Shown: piece by piece, positions 17,765 to 27,610 of the stretch
Position numbering within the stretch: the stretch's first letter is position 1
Layout of the letters: each line of letters starts with the position of its first letter
From: Paenibacillus planticolens
GTDB lineage: Bacteria > Bacillota > Bacilli > Paenibacillales > NBRC-103111
Direction of reading: 5' to 3'
Assembly (NCBI RefSeq): GCF_013141725.1
Contig: NZ_WHNZ01000022.1
Coordinates: 310,001 to 374,000, forward strand
Length of the DNA: 64,000 nt
Notes under the pieces: generated by a model
Told to the model about the DNA's origin: nothing
The model's database searches: none
The model's input: the letters and a program-made list of their open reading frames with translations, nothing else
Program-made: the position numbers and the translations under genes

Positions 17765-19099
17765 ATGACCGCTTCAACAACGAACAGAACAATCTCATGG
17801 AAACAGCTAATCTCCTTTTTTCTCCCCCTCGGCCTTTCTGCAACGCTTGTTACCCTCTCGCACGTCATCATCAACAGCACACTCGCCCGGGCCGATAACC
17901 CCGAAGTCGTCATTGCCAGCTATGCGTTACCGCTCAGTTTGTTAGGCTTAACCGAGAAGCCGGTTGTTTTGCTTAGACAAGCTTGTTCGGCCCTCGTCAG
18001 AGACCGTATCTCCTTCCGGGCTATGGCTGCGGTAAGTTCATATGTATTTGCCTGCATTATTCTTATTGGTCTCATTATATGCTACACGCCGGTCGGAGAA
18101 TGGGTATTTCTTTATTTCTTTGGCGTCGAACGCGAATTATTGGACACTACGCTCAGTGTTTATCGCATTTTAATGTACGTAAGCATTTTCTCCGGTTTGA
18201 GGTGCTTGTTTCACGGCATCATTATTTTTAACATGCGGACGAAATGGTTAACCATCGGGATGGGCGTACGTATCGTCGCCATGTATTTGTTATCGTTATA
18301 CTTTATTACTACGGATAATGTTTCCAGCGGTCGGGTTGGCGCTATTATTTTTCTGCTCGGCATGGTGATTGAAGCTTTGGTAGCCGTCTGGGAAGGATCC
18401 AGCTTGCTTAAAAAAGTGATACCGGAAAAAGCGCCTGGACATCCGATTGAAACCAAAAAACAAATTTTCAGCTTCTATAAACCGCTGTTGTATTCATCGG
18501 TCATTGCCGTCATCATTGGCCCAGCGATTAATGCGGTCTTAGGGAAAACAACGCAAATTCATCTTGCGATATCATCTTTTGCGATTGCCGGCTCTTTAAC
18601 CCAGCTGGTTTTAAGCTTTTTCTCCTACATACATCAAATCGTATTGAATTTCTACCGGAAAGACGCCACATCGGTTCTCCGGTTTGTGCTCATTCTAAGC
18701 TTTATACCTGGAACTCTTATCGCTATTCTAGCTTATACGCCGCTTGGACCTTGGTTTATGTTTCACGTAATGGGCGTCAATTCTGAGCTTATGCATGCAA
18801 GTCTGCGTGCTATGCGTATCTTTATGATTATGACATTTGTATTTCCTTGGCTTGATTATATGAACGGTATCATCATGCTCAGAGGGCAAACGAAAATCAT
18901 GGTTTTCTCGCAATCTGCGAATGCTATAGTAACGGTTTTAACGCTTTTTATGGCCATTTGGACCGTTCCGGGCTGGAATGGAATGATAGGCGCATTAGCC
19001 CAATCCATTGGCATGCTCGCTGAGTTGTTAGTTGTCGTCTACGTGCTTAAGCGCACCTCCGAGGTGCGTCAGCCAAGTCTCTCTTCAAAAAATTTGTAG
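17765..19099 (+). CDS. MATE-like multidrug/oligosaccharide-lipid flippase family membrane protein
   Basis: 444-residue polytopic membrane protein with about 12 hydrophobic segments. N-terminal features (SFFLPLGLSATLVTLSHVII, then a charged loop with RDRISFR) and the two-fold arrangement fit the MatE/MOP superfamily, whose members export drugs, dyes or lipid-linked glycans with Na+ or H+. ATG 17765 has taggagag upstream and trims a 25-residue unsupported extension. It is followed 22 bp later by an MFS gene, suggesting co-transcription. Substrate unknown. Confidence 0.72.
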   Translation: MTASTTNRTISWKQLISFFLPLGLSATLVTLSHVIINSTLARADNPEVVIASYALPLSLLGLTEKPVVLLRQACSALVRDRISFRAMAAVSSYVFACIILIGLIICYTPVGEWVFLYFFGVERELLDTTLSVYRILMYVSIFSGLRCLFHGIIIFNMRTKWLTIGMGVRIVAMYLLSLYFITTDNVSSGRVGAIIFLLGMVIEALVAVWEGSSLLKKVIPEKAPGHPIETKKQIFSFYKPLLYSSVIAVIIGPAINAVLGKTTQIHLAISSFAIAGSLTQLVLSFFSYIHQIVLNFYRKDATSVLRFVLILSFIPGTLIAILAYTPLGPWFMFHVMGVNSELMHASLRAMRIFMIMTFVFPWLDYMNGIIMLRGQTKIMVFSQSANAIVTVLTLFMAIWTVPGWNGMIGALAQSIGMLAELLVVVYVLKRTSEVRQPSLSSKNL

Positions 19100-19121
19100 C
19101 GAAAACGAGTGATAACCCTAT

Positions 19122-20300
19122 ATGCAAACGTCTAATCTTATAAAGTCGCAACATAACCTGCTCCGATTGTTCACCTTTTCTTTTTTTATGACAATGGGCA
19201 TTGTGGTCACTTTCTTCCCCCTGTACTTTGACTACAAAGGGTATTCCAAGCTTCAAATCGGATTGCTCTATGCGATTGGGCCATTAATCGGGATCGCGAC
19301 AAACTTGTTATGGGGCTTCCTGAGCGACCGTTTTCAAACGGTTAAGAAAATCATGATCATTCTGATTATCGGTCAGCTTGTAACAGCCATCTTCGTTTTT
19401 ACGGCGGGCTGGTTTTCGCTCTTGTACGTTTGTTTAGCGATGTTTTTCTTCTTTCAGCAGCCGGTCAATTCGCTCAACGACAGTCAAGTCATGCTAAGCA
19501 TTCGGTCCAGCGGCAAAAGTTACGCCTCCTTTCGCGTATGGGGCTCCATCGGGTTCGCCGTATCGGCCGGAGGCTTCGGCATATTGCTTAGACACTACGG
19601 AACAGGTCTCACGCCAATTCTTTGTCTGTTCACCATTTCTTGCTCGTTAATCCTCGTTTTTCTCTTAAAGGACGCTCGTCAGAGCGGTAAGAAAATGGCC
19701 CTTGGCGGCATGTTGAGCATCCTTCGTTCCAAGAAGTTTGTCTGGTTCTTAACGCTAATCATCATCATGTCTGTCTCTCACCGCTTTAATGACGGCTTCC
19801 TAGCCCTCTATATGCGGCAGCTCGGCGCTTCCGACTCACTGATCGGCTACGCCTGGATGGCCTCCGCGCTCAGTGAAATCCCCGTGTTCTTCTTGCTTAG
19901 CAAGCACGGGCACCGGTTCAAAGAATTGCCGCTTCTTGCCTTTGCCGGAATCATTTACGCTTTGCGCTTTTTCATTATGGGTTCCATCCATAATCCTGCA
20001 TGGGTCATCGGCGTACAGCTCCTGCACAGCTTGACCTTCGGCGTTTTCCTGATTACGGCAAACCGCTATTTGAGCCAAATTATTCCGGATGAATACCGCT
20101 CGTCCGGTCAAGCGATATTTGCTGTTGCCTGGTCAAGCATCGCTGGATTAATTAGCGGTACATTAGGCGGCTGGATTTATGACGCTGCGGGGGGAAGCAC
20201 GGTCTACGTCATTGCCGGATGTTTATCGATTGTCGCAACGATCGGTTTCCTGGGCACTCATCTATTCCAGAACGATGAACGCTTGCCGGGACGCAGGTAG
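19122..20300 (+). CDS. MFS transporter, paralogue of the 9338-10495 protein
   Basis: 392-residue, 12-helix permease of the MFS_1-like family. WGFLSDRFQTVKK near residue 65 is the loop 2-3 motif; SYASFRVWGSIGFAVSAGG, SHRFNDGFLALYMRQLGA and EIPVFFLLSKHGHRFKEL align with the earlier protein. It lies between the MATE-like gene and an ABC transporter operon on the same strand. Substrate unknown. Confidence 0.85.
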   Translation: MQTSNLIKSQHNLLRLFTFSFFMTMGIVVTFFPLYFDYKGYSKLQIGLLYAIGPLIGIATNLLWGFLSDRFQTVKKIMIILIIGQLVTAIFVFTAGWFSLLYVCLAMFFFFQQPVNSLNDSQVMLSIRSSGKSYASFRVWGSIGFAVSAGGFGILLRHYGTGLTPILCLFTISCSLILVFLLKDARQSGKKMALGGMLSILRSKKFVWFLTLIIIMSVSHRFNDGFLALYMRQLGASDSLIGYAWMASALSEIPVFFLLSKHGHRFKELPLLAFAGIIYALRFFIMGSIHNPAWVIGVQLLHSLTFGVFLITANRYLSQIIPDEYRSSGQAIFAVAWSSIAGLISGTLGGWIYDAAGGSTVYVIAGCLSIVATIGFLGTHLFQNDERLPGRR

Positions 20301-20326
20301 TTTTTAAAAATGAAGGGAATGATTTC

Positions 20327-21019
20327 GTGTTAGCCATTGAACGGTTATCTCACAGTTTCCGCACAGGGCAAGAGGATACTCCCGTTCTGCATGAACTTAG
20401 CTTCCGGGTAGAGCAGGGCGAAATGGTCGCTCTGCTCGGCAGCTCAGGCTCCGGGAAATCAACATTATTAAATTTAATGGCCGGCTTAATGAAGCCTACC
20501 AGAGGTTCTATCTCCATTGCCGGAGAGGCGATTGAAAAAATGAGCGAAAACCGCTTGGCGGAATTTCGACGGACGCACATCGGCTTTATTTTCCAATCTT
20601 ATGAATTAATACCACATCTAACCGTCCGCGAAAACGTAGAACTGCCTCTCGTCTTCCAAAGCATCTCCGGCACGGAACGCAAACAGAGAGCTTTGGCGCT
20701 TTTACAACAAGTCGGTATTGGCGATAAGTCCGATCTATTCCCGTCGCAGCTCTCCGGAGGACAACAGCAGCGTGTCAGCATCGCCCGCTCGCTCATAACG
20801 AAGCCGGCCATCGTCTTTGCCGACGAACCCACAGGCAATCTCGATACGAAGACGGAAGCCGAAATCATCGATTTGCTCATTGATTTGAATCAAAATTCAG
20901 GAATCACCTTCGTTATCGTCACTCACGAGCACGAGGTAGCACGCCGGACTCAGCGGATATTGCAACTTCGCGACGGATACTTGCTGGAAGAAACTGCTCA
21001 GGAAGGTGAGACCGGATGA
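20327..21019 (+). CDS. ABC transporter ATP-binding protein, MacB/LolD type
   Basis: 230-residue ATPase energising the permease encoded next. Walker [10 protein letters not shown] (near residue 36), Q-loop [10 protein letters not shown], signature [14 protein letters not shown] (near 140), Walker [13 protein letters not shown] and H-loop THEHE are all intact. The start is GTG at 20327 with a gaaggga site. Its ATGA overlap with the next gene indicates coupled translation. It belongs to the FtsX-partner subfamily used in export or lipoprotein and peptide handling rather than uptake. Confidence 0.92.
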   Translation: MLAIERLSHSFRTGQEDTPVLHELSFRVEQGEMVALLGSSGSGKSTLLNLMAGLMKPTRGSISIAGEAIEKMSENRLAEFRRTHIGFIFQSYELIPHLTVRENVELPLVFQSISGTERKQRALALLQQVGIGDKSDLFPSQLSGGQQQRVSIARSLITKPAIVFADEPTGNLDTKTEAEIIDLLIDLNQNSGITFVIVTHEHEVARRTQRILQLRDGYLLEETAQEGETG

Positions 21020-22365
21020 AGTTCAAGGATTACGTTCGACTAGGCTGGGACCAACTGCAGCGGCGCAAGGTTGTAACCGCGCTGTGTACCGTAGGGATTG
21101 CCATCGGCTCTGCTTCCATCATGGTGGCGCTCGGCTTTGGCGAATCGATACAGCATTACAGCCAGAAGCAAATGAGCTTCTATCTCAAAACAGATGAAAT
21201 TACAATTACGGATCAAAGCGGCGATTCGAACAGCCCGTCTAAACTGACACCAAGTAAGCTCGAACTCATTCGTACTTTTCCTCATGTGAAATCCGTTGCC
21301 AGCTTTCAAGATTTGGGTCAATTCAACTTCACGGTCGATGACGGCAAACAAAGCTATCTTCATCTCATTGCTACGGAACTGACGACATTGGAAGATTTCG
21401 ACTCCAAGTTCCAACAAGGCGGGGCAAGCAGTCAAGACAACAATATCGTTCTAAATTACGGCACTACTCTTGGCGTGTTGGATTTGAAGACGATAGAAAT
21501 TCGCAACAAGCTTATGCAGCAAAATCCAAGCAAGGAACAAGCCGAAACATACCGCCAAATGGGCACGATACCTTATCCGCTTTATCAAAAGCAACTGCTT
21601 TTGAAATCGAATAATTATCAAGAGCAGTCCGGAGGAAGCTCTGGCACCCCTATTGCCGAGCCTAGAGAGGTATCGCTCCGCGTTACTGGCATACTGAAGA
21701 AGCCCGATGGACTGCCTGATTCCATGCTGCAAGGAAATAAAACCGCCTACGTGTCGCCGCAGACCGGTCTCAAAATACTGGAAGCCCTCAACAAATCGGT
21801 GCCCGGCGGACGGGTTCAATATTCCGAAGTGAAAGTTAAAATAGACAGCAGCGCCAACGTAAAGCAGGTTGACGAGTGGATTAAGAAGCTTCAGCTCAAT
21901 ACGCAAACCAATTTATATCAAGAGGATCGGATGAAAGGCGAGTTCGTTATCGTTCGTTTGCTGCTCACGGGTGTCGGACTTTTCGTGCTTTTCGTAGCCT
22001 CGATCTCCATTGTTGTCGCCATGACGATGTCCACCCATCAACGCCGCAGACAGATTGGCATCATGAAAGTATTGGGGGCGAATTTAAAGCAAATCCGCAA
22101 CATGTTTATTGTGGAATCATCCCTCCTGGGCATGCTTGGCGGCCTTGTAGGCATTCTGCTCTCCTATTGGGTTATTTGGGGAATCAATCTAATTATTATC
22201 CGCTTCGGTTCTAGTTCGGGAGAGCAGGCTGAAATATTATTCATCTCCCTCTGGATTCTTCCTGTCGGTATGTTCTTCGCTGTGATGACCGGCGTTCTTT
22301 CGGGGTTGTACCCCGCTATTAAAGCATCACGCACTGATGCATTGACTGCAATTAAACGAGAATAG
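21016..22365 (+). CDS. ABC transporter permease, MacB/FtsX family
   Basis: 449-residue permease. One N-terminal membrane helix (about 18-40), a large extracellular MacB-like domain (45-300) rich in Lys/Gln/Ser, then three C-terminal helices with the FtsX motif MSTHQRRRQIGIMKVLGA and the closing GLYPAIKASRTDAL. This is the standard four-helix MacB topology. It overlaps the ATPase gene by four nt and is followed by an adaptor gene, forming an efflux-type ABC system with an exported or membrane-derived substrate. Confidence 0.9.
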   Translation: MKFKDYVRLGWDQLQRRKVVTALCTVGIAIGSASIMVALGFGESIQHYSQKQMSFYLKTDEITITDQSGDSNSPSKLTPSKLELIRTFPHVKSVASFQDLGQFNFTVDDGKQSYLHLIATELTTLEDFDSKFQQGGASSQDNNIVLNYGTTLGVLDLKTIEIRNKLMQQNPSKEQAETYRQMGTIPYPLYQKQLLLKSNNYQEQSGGSSGTPIAEPREVSLRVTGILKKPDGLPDSMLQGNKTAYVSPQTGLKILEALNKSVPGGRVQYSEVKVKIDSSANVKQVDEWIKKLQLNTQTNLYQEDRMKGEFVIVRLLLTGVGLFVLFVASISIVVAMTMSTHQRRRQIGIMKVLGANLKQIRNMFIVESSLLGMLGGLVGILLSYWVIWGINLIIIRFGSSSGEQAEILFISLWILPVGMFFAVMTGVLSGLYPAIKASRTDALTAIKRE

Positions 22366-22378
22366 GAGTTTGCCAAGC

Positions 22379-23482
22379 ATGAGGAAAAAGAAAACCTGGA
22401 TACTACTCTTAACGGCCATCATTGTCTGCGGTATAAGCAGCTTTTTATACATTTCCAGCCACCCCAAGGCAATGAAAGGAACGAATGCGAACCCAGCAGC
22501 AGCTCCCAGCGCCTTGCAATTTAAAGTGACGAAAGAGGATCTTGTCAACAGTGTTGAAGTCAAAGGAAAATCGTCTTACGAGAAGGAAACACGTGTTTAT
22601 GCGCCATTTGGCGGTGAAATCAAAGCTTGGCAGATCACAGACGGGGCTCAGGTAAAAAAGGGCCAGCTGCTGTTCGAGCTTGATGCCACACCGTTAAAAA
22701 GTGAGATCGCCTCCCTGCAATCCAATCTGAAGAAGCAGAAGCTGGAGTCTGATCTTGCTAATTTCAAAGCAGCCGGTCCTGAAGGAGAAACAACCGGCGG
22801 TGCAGCCGGCGCCGTCAGTGAGAATGATGCCCGCTCCCGCTTTGCCTCTTCCGAGGGACGGAAAATTCAAGAGCAGTTGAATCAGGTCAATGACGAATCC
22901 ATTCAATTGCAGCTCGCGAAGAAGCAGGAGAAAGTAGAACAGGCCGCCTTTACGGCTCCCGAGGACGGTATTTTCTTATTCGAAGATTCTTCCAAAATCC
23001 CAAAATCCGTCGAAGAAAGCGTGCGGATCGGGAAAATTGTGGATTTGACGAAATTGCAATTAGTTTGTACCGTCGGTGAGTTCGACGTATTTCGGATTAA
23101 GCCGGGCATGTCCGTCCAAGTAAAAGTAGAAGCCTTGAAGCAGAAAAAACTACAGGGCAAAGTTGAAAAAGTATCGAAATTTGCGAAGTCCGGCACCGAT
23201 CAAGGCTCCGCCTCCGCACAGTTCGAGATTACGATTTCGCTGGAACCGGACGAGCAGCTTATTGCAGGACTCAGTCTTTCAGGTACGATCGAGACCGAAA
23301 AGAAAAACGGAGTTACCGTCGTCCCCACGTTAGCAGTGATGCATGAGAAAGACATTTACTACGTTATGCTCCAGACGCCACAAGGCGTTGAACGCCGTGA
23401 AATTGAGATCGGCATGGAAACGCCGGAGAAAACCGAGGTCATCAAAGGTCTCCAAGAAGGAGATACGGTTGTGCTGCAGTGA
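22379..23482 (+). CDS. Membrane-fusion (HlyD/YknX-like) adaptor protein
   Basis: 367-residue periplasmic-adaptor-type protein anchored by one N-terminal helix (residues 5-24). Lipoyl/barrel halves read as VYAPFGGEIKAWQITDGAQVKKGQLLFELD and later AFTAPEDGIFLFED, joined by a coiled-coil hairpin (residues 100-190) and followed by beta-barrel and membrane-proximal domains. ATG 22379 is chosen because taggag lies ten nt upstream; TTG 22370 is too close. It completes the ATPase-permease-adaptor trio. Gene order is the reverse of Bacillus yknXYZ. Confidence 0.87.
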   Translation: MRKKKTWILLLTAIIVCGISSFLYISSHPKAMKGTNANPAAAPSALQFKVTKEDLVNSVEVKGKSSYEKETRVYAPFGGEIKAWQITDGAQVKKGQLLFELDATPLKSEIASLQSNLKKQKLESDLANFKAAGPEGETTGGAAGAVSENDARSRFASSEGRKIQEQLNQVNDESIQLQLAKKQEKVEQAAFTAPEDGIFLFEDSSKIPKSVEESVRIGKIVDLTKLQLVCTVGEFDVFRIKPGMSVQVKVEALKQKKLQGKVEKVSKFAKSGTDQGSASAQFEITISLEPDEQLIAGLSLSGTIETEKKNGVTVVPTLAVMHEKDIYYVMLQTPQGVERREIEIGMETPEKTEVIKGLQEGDTVVLQ

Positions 23483-23562
23483 CAACTGTTTTATACTATA
23501 GTCTTAGTACCAAGTAATAATGATAACGAAAATGAAGCAGCAAAGGCAGGTAATTGTTTTTT

Positions 23563-24210
23563 ATGAATTATGAGGATTTCAAGTCCATTGTACTAGAACG
23601 CCGCAGCGTTCGGAATTTTACTGAGCAGGAAGTCGCGACAGAAGATATTCGAGAAATTATCGATTGCGCCCGCTATGCGCCAAGCGATACGAATTCCCAG
23701 ACGTGGAAGTTTATTGCGATACGAAATACAGAGAAGATTAAACATATTGAACAGCTGACATGGGAACAGCTCCACCTCAGAGCGGCAGCGGCCGAGGAAA
23801 AAGGTCTCTCCCGGGAAGCGCGCCTTCTCGTGAAATCATTTGGACCGTATGCCACAGCATTTTCCGATGCTCCTGTGCTGATCATCTGCTTAGCGACGCC
23901 TTACGAGTCGAAGTTCCGCGATCGCATTTTTGATCCGATTGAGCTTGTTCATGATGCGGTCTGGGCCGAAGAAGGAATCAAAAGTTCCTGCTTAGCCTCC
24001 CAGAATCTCATGCTTGCCGCGCATGCCAGAGGTCTCGCAACATGCCCGATGACAGGTCCTGTTCTGCTAGCTCAGGATCAAATCCGCGCGTATCTGAACA
24101 TTCCGGATGAATGTCAGATCAATATGGTTATCGCCCTCGGTCATCCGAAGGATCGCCCGGGCAAATTGGCCCGCAAAGAGATCGATGATATTCTTCAAAT
24201 TATCGACTAA
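23563..24210 (+). CDS. Nitroreductase family FMN-dependent oxidoreductase
   Basis: 215-residue flavoprotein predicted to reduce nitro or quinone compounds with NAD(P)H. FMN-binding ERRSVRNFTEQEV is at the N-terminus (RRSVR is the hallmark), with ARYAPSDTNSQTWKF near 40 and LATCPMTGPV near 160, then an IALGHPKD-type C-terminal motif. ATG 23563 starts MNYEDFKSIV; a TTG nine nt earlier is less well spaced. It follows the ABC trio by 80 bp and ends in a strong terminator. Confidence 0.88.
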   Translation: MNYEDFKSIVLERRSVRNFTEQEVATEDIREIIDCARYAPSDTNSQTWKFIAIRNTEKIKHIEQLTWEQLHLRAAAAEEKGLSREARLLVKSFGPYATAFSDAPVLIICLATPYESKFRDRIFDPIELVHDAVWAEEGIKSSCLASQNLMLAAHARGLATCPMTGPVLLAQDQIRAYLNIPDECQINMVIALGHPKDRPGKLARKEIDDILQIID

Positions 24211-24216
24211 ATGATA

Positions 24217-24250
24217 AAAGGAGCTGCCGCAATTCGCGGACAGCTCCTTT
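24217..24250. terminator. Shared terminator of nitroreductase and MMPL genes
   Basis: Perfect arms AAAGGAGCTG (24217-24226) and CAGCTCCTTT (24241-24250) between converging genes. Confidence 0.9.
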
Positions 24251-24253
24251 CTA

Positions 24254-26485
24254 TTAGGGACGAGTATCTTCCGCCGCGACTTGCGGCTGCCTTTTTATTT
24301 TACCGGGCCAGAACGAAGCTTCTCCAAGCAGTATCGTAATCGAAGGAACAAGGAACGGCCTAACGATAAATGTATCCAGAATAACGCCAATCGCGCAGAT
24401 GACGCCGAATTGAACCAGCACCTGGATCGGCAGCGTAGCGAGCACTGCGAAAGTACCGGCAAGGATCAGTCCGGCCGATGTAATAACAGAGCTGGTTGTG
24501 CTTACGCCCAGGCGAATCGCATCTTTCAGCTTCAGACGGCCGCGCTCCTGCCATATGCTTGACACCATGAAGATATTATAATCCTCGCCTAAGGCTACGA
24601 GAAAAACAAAAGCATAGAGCGGAATCAACCCCTGAATAGCTGACGTATCCATAAAATAGTGCAGAATGAGCCAACCCGCGCCTAATGCTGAAAAATACGA
24701 GAGCAGCACAGTGGCAATTAGATACACCGTCGCAACGATTGATCTCAAATAAACGAGCAATAACAAGGCAATCACCGCGATGACAATCGGAATGACCACG
24801 CGAGTGTCACGTTCCACGACAGTTTTGCTATCGTACTGCGTTGCCGTCTCGCCGCCAACCCAAACCTGCGGAACTGACACCCCTGCCTTCGCAAGCTGCT
24901 GCTCGGCCGCACCGCGGATTTCCGGTATTTTCTCGATTGCAGTCAGCGCATATGGATCTTGCTTGAAAATGAGCTCATAAGCTAGCACGTTCGTGTCTTT
25001 TTGGCTGCCTGCCGGCTTCGAAACCGATTCGACATACGGCAGCTTGGCAAGCGCCCCCTGTACATCTGCCTCTTTCCCCTCCGTATTGACAATGACTTTC
25101 ACCGGAGCCAGCGAACCCGGAGAAACATGCTCGGAAAGCAGCGTAAACCCTTCACGTGACGGCATGGTCGACGGAAAAGACTCTAGGAGGTTATACGTAA
25201 ACTTGATTTGAGGAGCTAAAGCCGCAAGCGCAAGCAGGACGATCAAACTGATTGCCAATACGCGCTTAGGCTTCTCTGTTACGACACGCCCCAATGCAGC
25301 GCTAAAAGCGCCGACAGCTTTCTGCTCGCGTACCTTTTTACCTTTCCGTGCTTCCTTCTCGGCCCGCATTTCAGACGTCAAGGGGATGAAAGGAAAGAAT
25401 GAAGCACGGCCAATGATAGCGAGCAGCGCCGGAACCAGCGTCAAGCTGGCAATCGCCATAATGAAAATTGCTACGCTGAACGGAATAGCTAATCGATGAT
25501 TTGAGCCATAATGGGCAAATAACAGCCCTAATAAAGAAACAATGACGGTCAGGCCGCTCATGCCAATCGCACCTGTTGATCCTCCGAAGGATGCGCGCAA
25601 AGCAGCGTATTTATCCTTCTCTTCCAGCAAGGCTTGTCGATATCTGGCTACGAAGAAAAGACAATAATCCGTTCCCGCACCGAACAGCAGCACGGTCATG
25701 ATCGAGATGGACTGCGCATCAACCGTTATCCAGCCTTGCTTGGCAAGGAAACCGAGGATCGGCGAGATGATCCCGTAAGCAAAGCCAACCCCGATGAGCG
25801 GAATGATGGCGAGAATCGGGGAGCGATACAGCAAGATGAGCAGCACCAGCACCAAAAGGACCGTTGCCAGCAACAGCGCAATATCCGCTCCCTTGAATAA
25901 CGCTGTAGCATCGGTTTGAATGCCCACCGGACCCGTTATGCGGGCGTGCAGGCCCTCCTCGTTCACCTTGACGGCGAACGGGTCGCCGCCGAGCTGAGCT
26001 GCCGTTATTTCCTGCAATTTCTTCAGGCCTTTTTGCAGAACCTCTGTCTCCGTCCCTTCTTCAAAAGAGATCGGCAGCACGAGCAGGGTCCCGTCCTTGG
26101 ACAGCATGCTTTTGACAGCCGGAGCTGGCAGTTGATGCAAGGGCGGCAGCCCCTTTTGCGCAGCCAGCGGCGCTTCCGTTAGCTGCTTCGTAACCTTCTG
26201 CACGCCGCTTATATCTGCTTCCGTTAATCCGGAAGCGCGATACCAGACGACTAGGGCAGGTACTCCTTCGTTGCTCGGGAAATGCTCCCGCATCGTTTCA
26301 CTGGCTTGAAGCGACCATGAATCGTTCGGCAGCTGATGTGCCGCATTATTTTCTTGCGAATTGACGTTAGGCAGAAAGACCGATAAAATTCCAGTTAACA
26401 AAACCCATACAACGACGGTTACCCATTTACTGCGTCGACCGGCAACTACTGCGCCCAGCTTGCTAAACAAGGGATTTTCGTGCAT
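24254..26485 (-). CDS. MMPL/RND-type membrane transporter (YdfJ-like)
   Basis: 743-residue transporter with the duplicated MMPL layout: one N-terminal helix, an extracellular domain (about 50-190), a block of five to six helices (195-370), then a repeat of the same plan (helix near 400, soluble 430-550, helices 560-720). Motifs include FGAGTDYCLFFVARYR in the first half and LGEDYNIFMVSSIWQ in the second, the conserved Asp/Tyr of the proton relay. ATG 26485 is preferred to TTG 26491. It is divergent from a TetR gene, which probably represses it. Substrates of such pumps are lipids or hydrophobic drugs. Confidence 0.9.
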   Translation of the reverse strand: MHENPLFSKLGAVVAGRRSKWVTVVVWVLLTGILSVFLPNVNSQENNAAHQLPNDSWSLQASETMREHFPSNEGVPALVVWYRASGLTEADISGVQKVTKQLTEAPLAAQKGLPPLHQLPAPAVKSMLSKDGTLLVLPISFEEGTETEVLQKGLKKLQEITAAQLGGDPFAVKVNEEGLHARITGPVGIQTDATALFKGADIALLLATVLLVLVLLILLYRSPILAIIPLIGVGFAYGIISPILGFLAKQGWITVDAQSISIMTVLLFGAGTDYCLFFVARYRQALLEEKDKYAALRASFGGSTGAIGMSGLTVIVSLLGLLFAHYGSNHRLAIPFSVAIFIMAIASLTLVPALLAIIGRASFFPFIPLTSEMRAEKEARKGKKVREQKAVGAFSAALGRVVTEKPKRVLAISLIVLLALAALAPQIKFTYNLLESFPSTMPSREGFTLLSEHVSPGSLAPVKVIVNTEGKEADVQGALAKLPYVESVSKPAGSQKDTNVLAYELIFKQDPYALTAIEKIPEIRGAAEQQLAKAGVSVPQVWVGGETATQYDSKTVVERDTRVVIPIVIAVIALLLLVYLRSIVATVYLIATVLLSYFSALGAGWLILHYFMDTSAIQGLIPLYAFVFLVALGEDYNIFMVSSIWQERGRLKLKDAIRLGVSTTSSVITSAGLILAGTFAVLATLPIQVLVQFGVICAIGVILDTFIVRPFLVPSITILLGEASFWPGKIKRQPQVAAEDTRP

Positions 26486-26540
26486 ATGCAACCTCTTTTC
26501 TTATGAAACTATTATTGGTGCTGCATTGGAATGATGACGA

Positions 26541-26580
26541 TGTAATTAATTATATATACTGGACAGTTAATTAATCAATG
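26541..26580. promoter_or_regulatory. Divergent control region between the MMPL and TetR genes
   Basis: On the minus strand TTGATT (26573-26578), 18-nt spacer, TATAAT (26549-26554) form the MMPL promoter. Two AT-rich blocks, TAATTAATTA and TTAATTAA, flank the spacer as an imperfect inverted repeat, the expected shape and place of a TetR operator. Confidence 0.5.
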
Positions 26581-26623
26581 ATTTTTTGATTTTCTATTTT
26601 TTCTCAGAGATGGAGCGATTCCT

Positions 26624-27244
26624 ATGGACAAAAAAACAAAGCCGCTCGGCCGCCCCCGCGCCGCGCAAGGCGAAATGCCGCTCACGCAAAAAATTATTCT
26701 GACAGCCATACCGATGTTTCTGTCCAGAGGCTATGAGTCCGTTTCAATGGATGATATCGCGAAGGAGTGTCAGGTAACGAAGGCATCGGTTTATTATTAT
26801 TATCCATCGAAGTCGGATCTGCTGACAGCCTCTATGGTGCAGCTGATGGATAATGTCAGAAAAGTGACCTTGATGCGCTTAAATCAGCCAACCTCTCTTC
26901 GCGATCGATTATTGGATATCACTGAAGCGCATTTGAAAGCTATTGATTTCGATCTTCATTCCTTCATGCGCAAAATGGAGGCTGTTCTCTCCGAGGAGCA
27001 AATGAACATGATGCGGAAATCCGAGCAGGGCATCCTCGATGCGTTGGAGCATGAATTCAGCAAAGCCGCCGCATCCGGCGAAATCGGTCCCGTTGACCCG
27101 CGGTTCATTGCCCGCGCGTATACCTCTCTGCTGATGATGGGGCACGCACGCGATGGGGACGGCAAAAAATTGTTTCCGCAGGAAAGTCTGGCCGCTACCA
27201 AAATTATCGACATCTTATGGCATGGTTTATTCCCGCCGACTTAG
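26624..27244 (+). CDS. TetR family transcriptional regulator
   Basis: 206-residue repressor. The N-terminal helix-turn-helix domain reads SVSMDDIAKECQVTKASVYYYY-like around residues 38-60 (the TKASVYYYY recognition helix is diagnostic). The C-terminal half is an all-helical ligand domain. It diverges from the MMPL pump gene with a 138-bp shared control region, so it most likely represses that pump and itself. The ligand is unknown. Confidence 0.9.
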   Translation: MDKKTKPLGRPRAAQGEMPLTQKIILTAIPMFLSRGYESVSMDDIAKECQVTKASVYYYYPSKSDLLTASMVQLMDNVRKVTLMRLNQPTSLRDRLLDITEAHLKAIDFDLHSFMRKMEAVLSEEQMNMMRKSEQGILDALEHEFSKAAASGEIGPVDPRFIARAYTSLLMMGHARDGDGKKLFPQESLAATKIIDILWHGLFPPT

Positions 27245-27330
27245 ATAAGATGAGCTGCCTCAAGTGTGGAACATGACTCCCTCGCGATACAGTCTTTCTT
27301 ACATATTGGCTGCGCGAGTGGGGTGTGAAT

Positions 27331-27508
27331 GGGAACTATAGTCCGCTATTTCCACCAAAAGTTGGTCTTTGGCAGATCATAGGGACTATGATCCGCTATC
27401 TCTTCGTTTCTGACCGTAAGACTTCCGTCCAGCGGGAAATAAGACCCTGTAGTTCCCTTTTAACCTTGAAATAGGCTAATCCAGCACAAATAGCGCCCTG
27501 TAGTTCCC
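27331..27508. repeat. Dispersed palindromic repeat element, copy A
   Basis: 178-bp non-coding element. It opens with GGGAACTATAGTCCGCTATTT (as 27331-27351), has a weaker second copy at 27382-27399, then two inverted copies: AAATAAGACCCTGTAGTTCCC (27437-27457) and AATAGCGCCCTGTAGTTCCC (27489-27508). The outer arms pair with each other. A 179-bp relative lies at 45664-45842. Intergenic, just after tetR; the pattern resembles BIME- or MITE-like repeats and I have the impression such units recur in Paenibacillus genomes. Confidence 0.8.
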
Positions 27509-27610
27509 ATATCGATTGGAAATCGGCCCGAATTCCGATAACCGGTCACAAAACGTATTTGAGTACACAGTTCTACTGTTCCGATAACTCGCTCTACGTG
27601 TCTCTTGCGA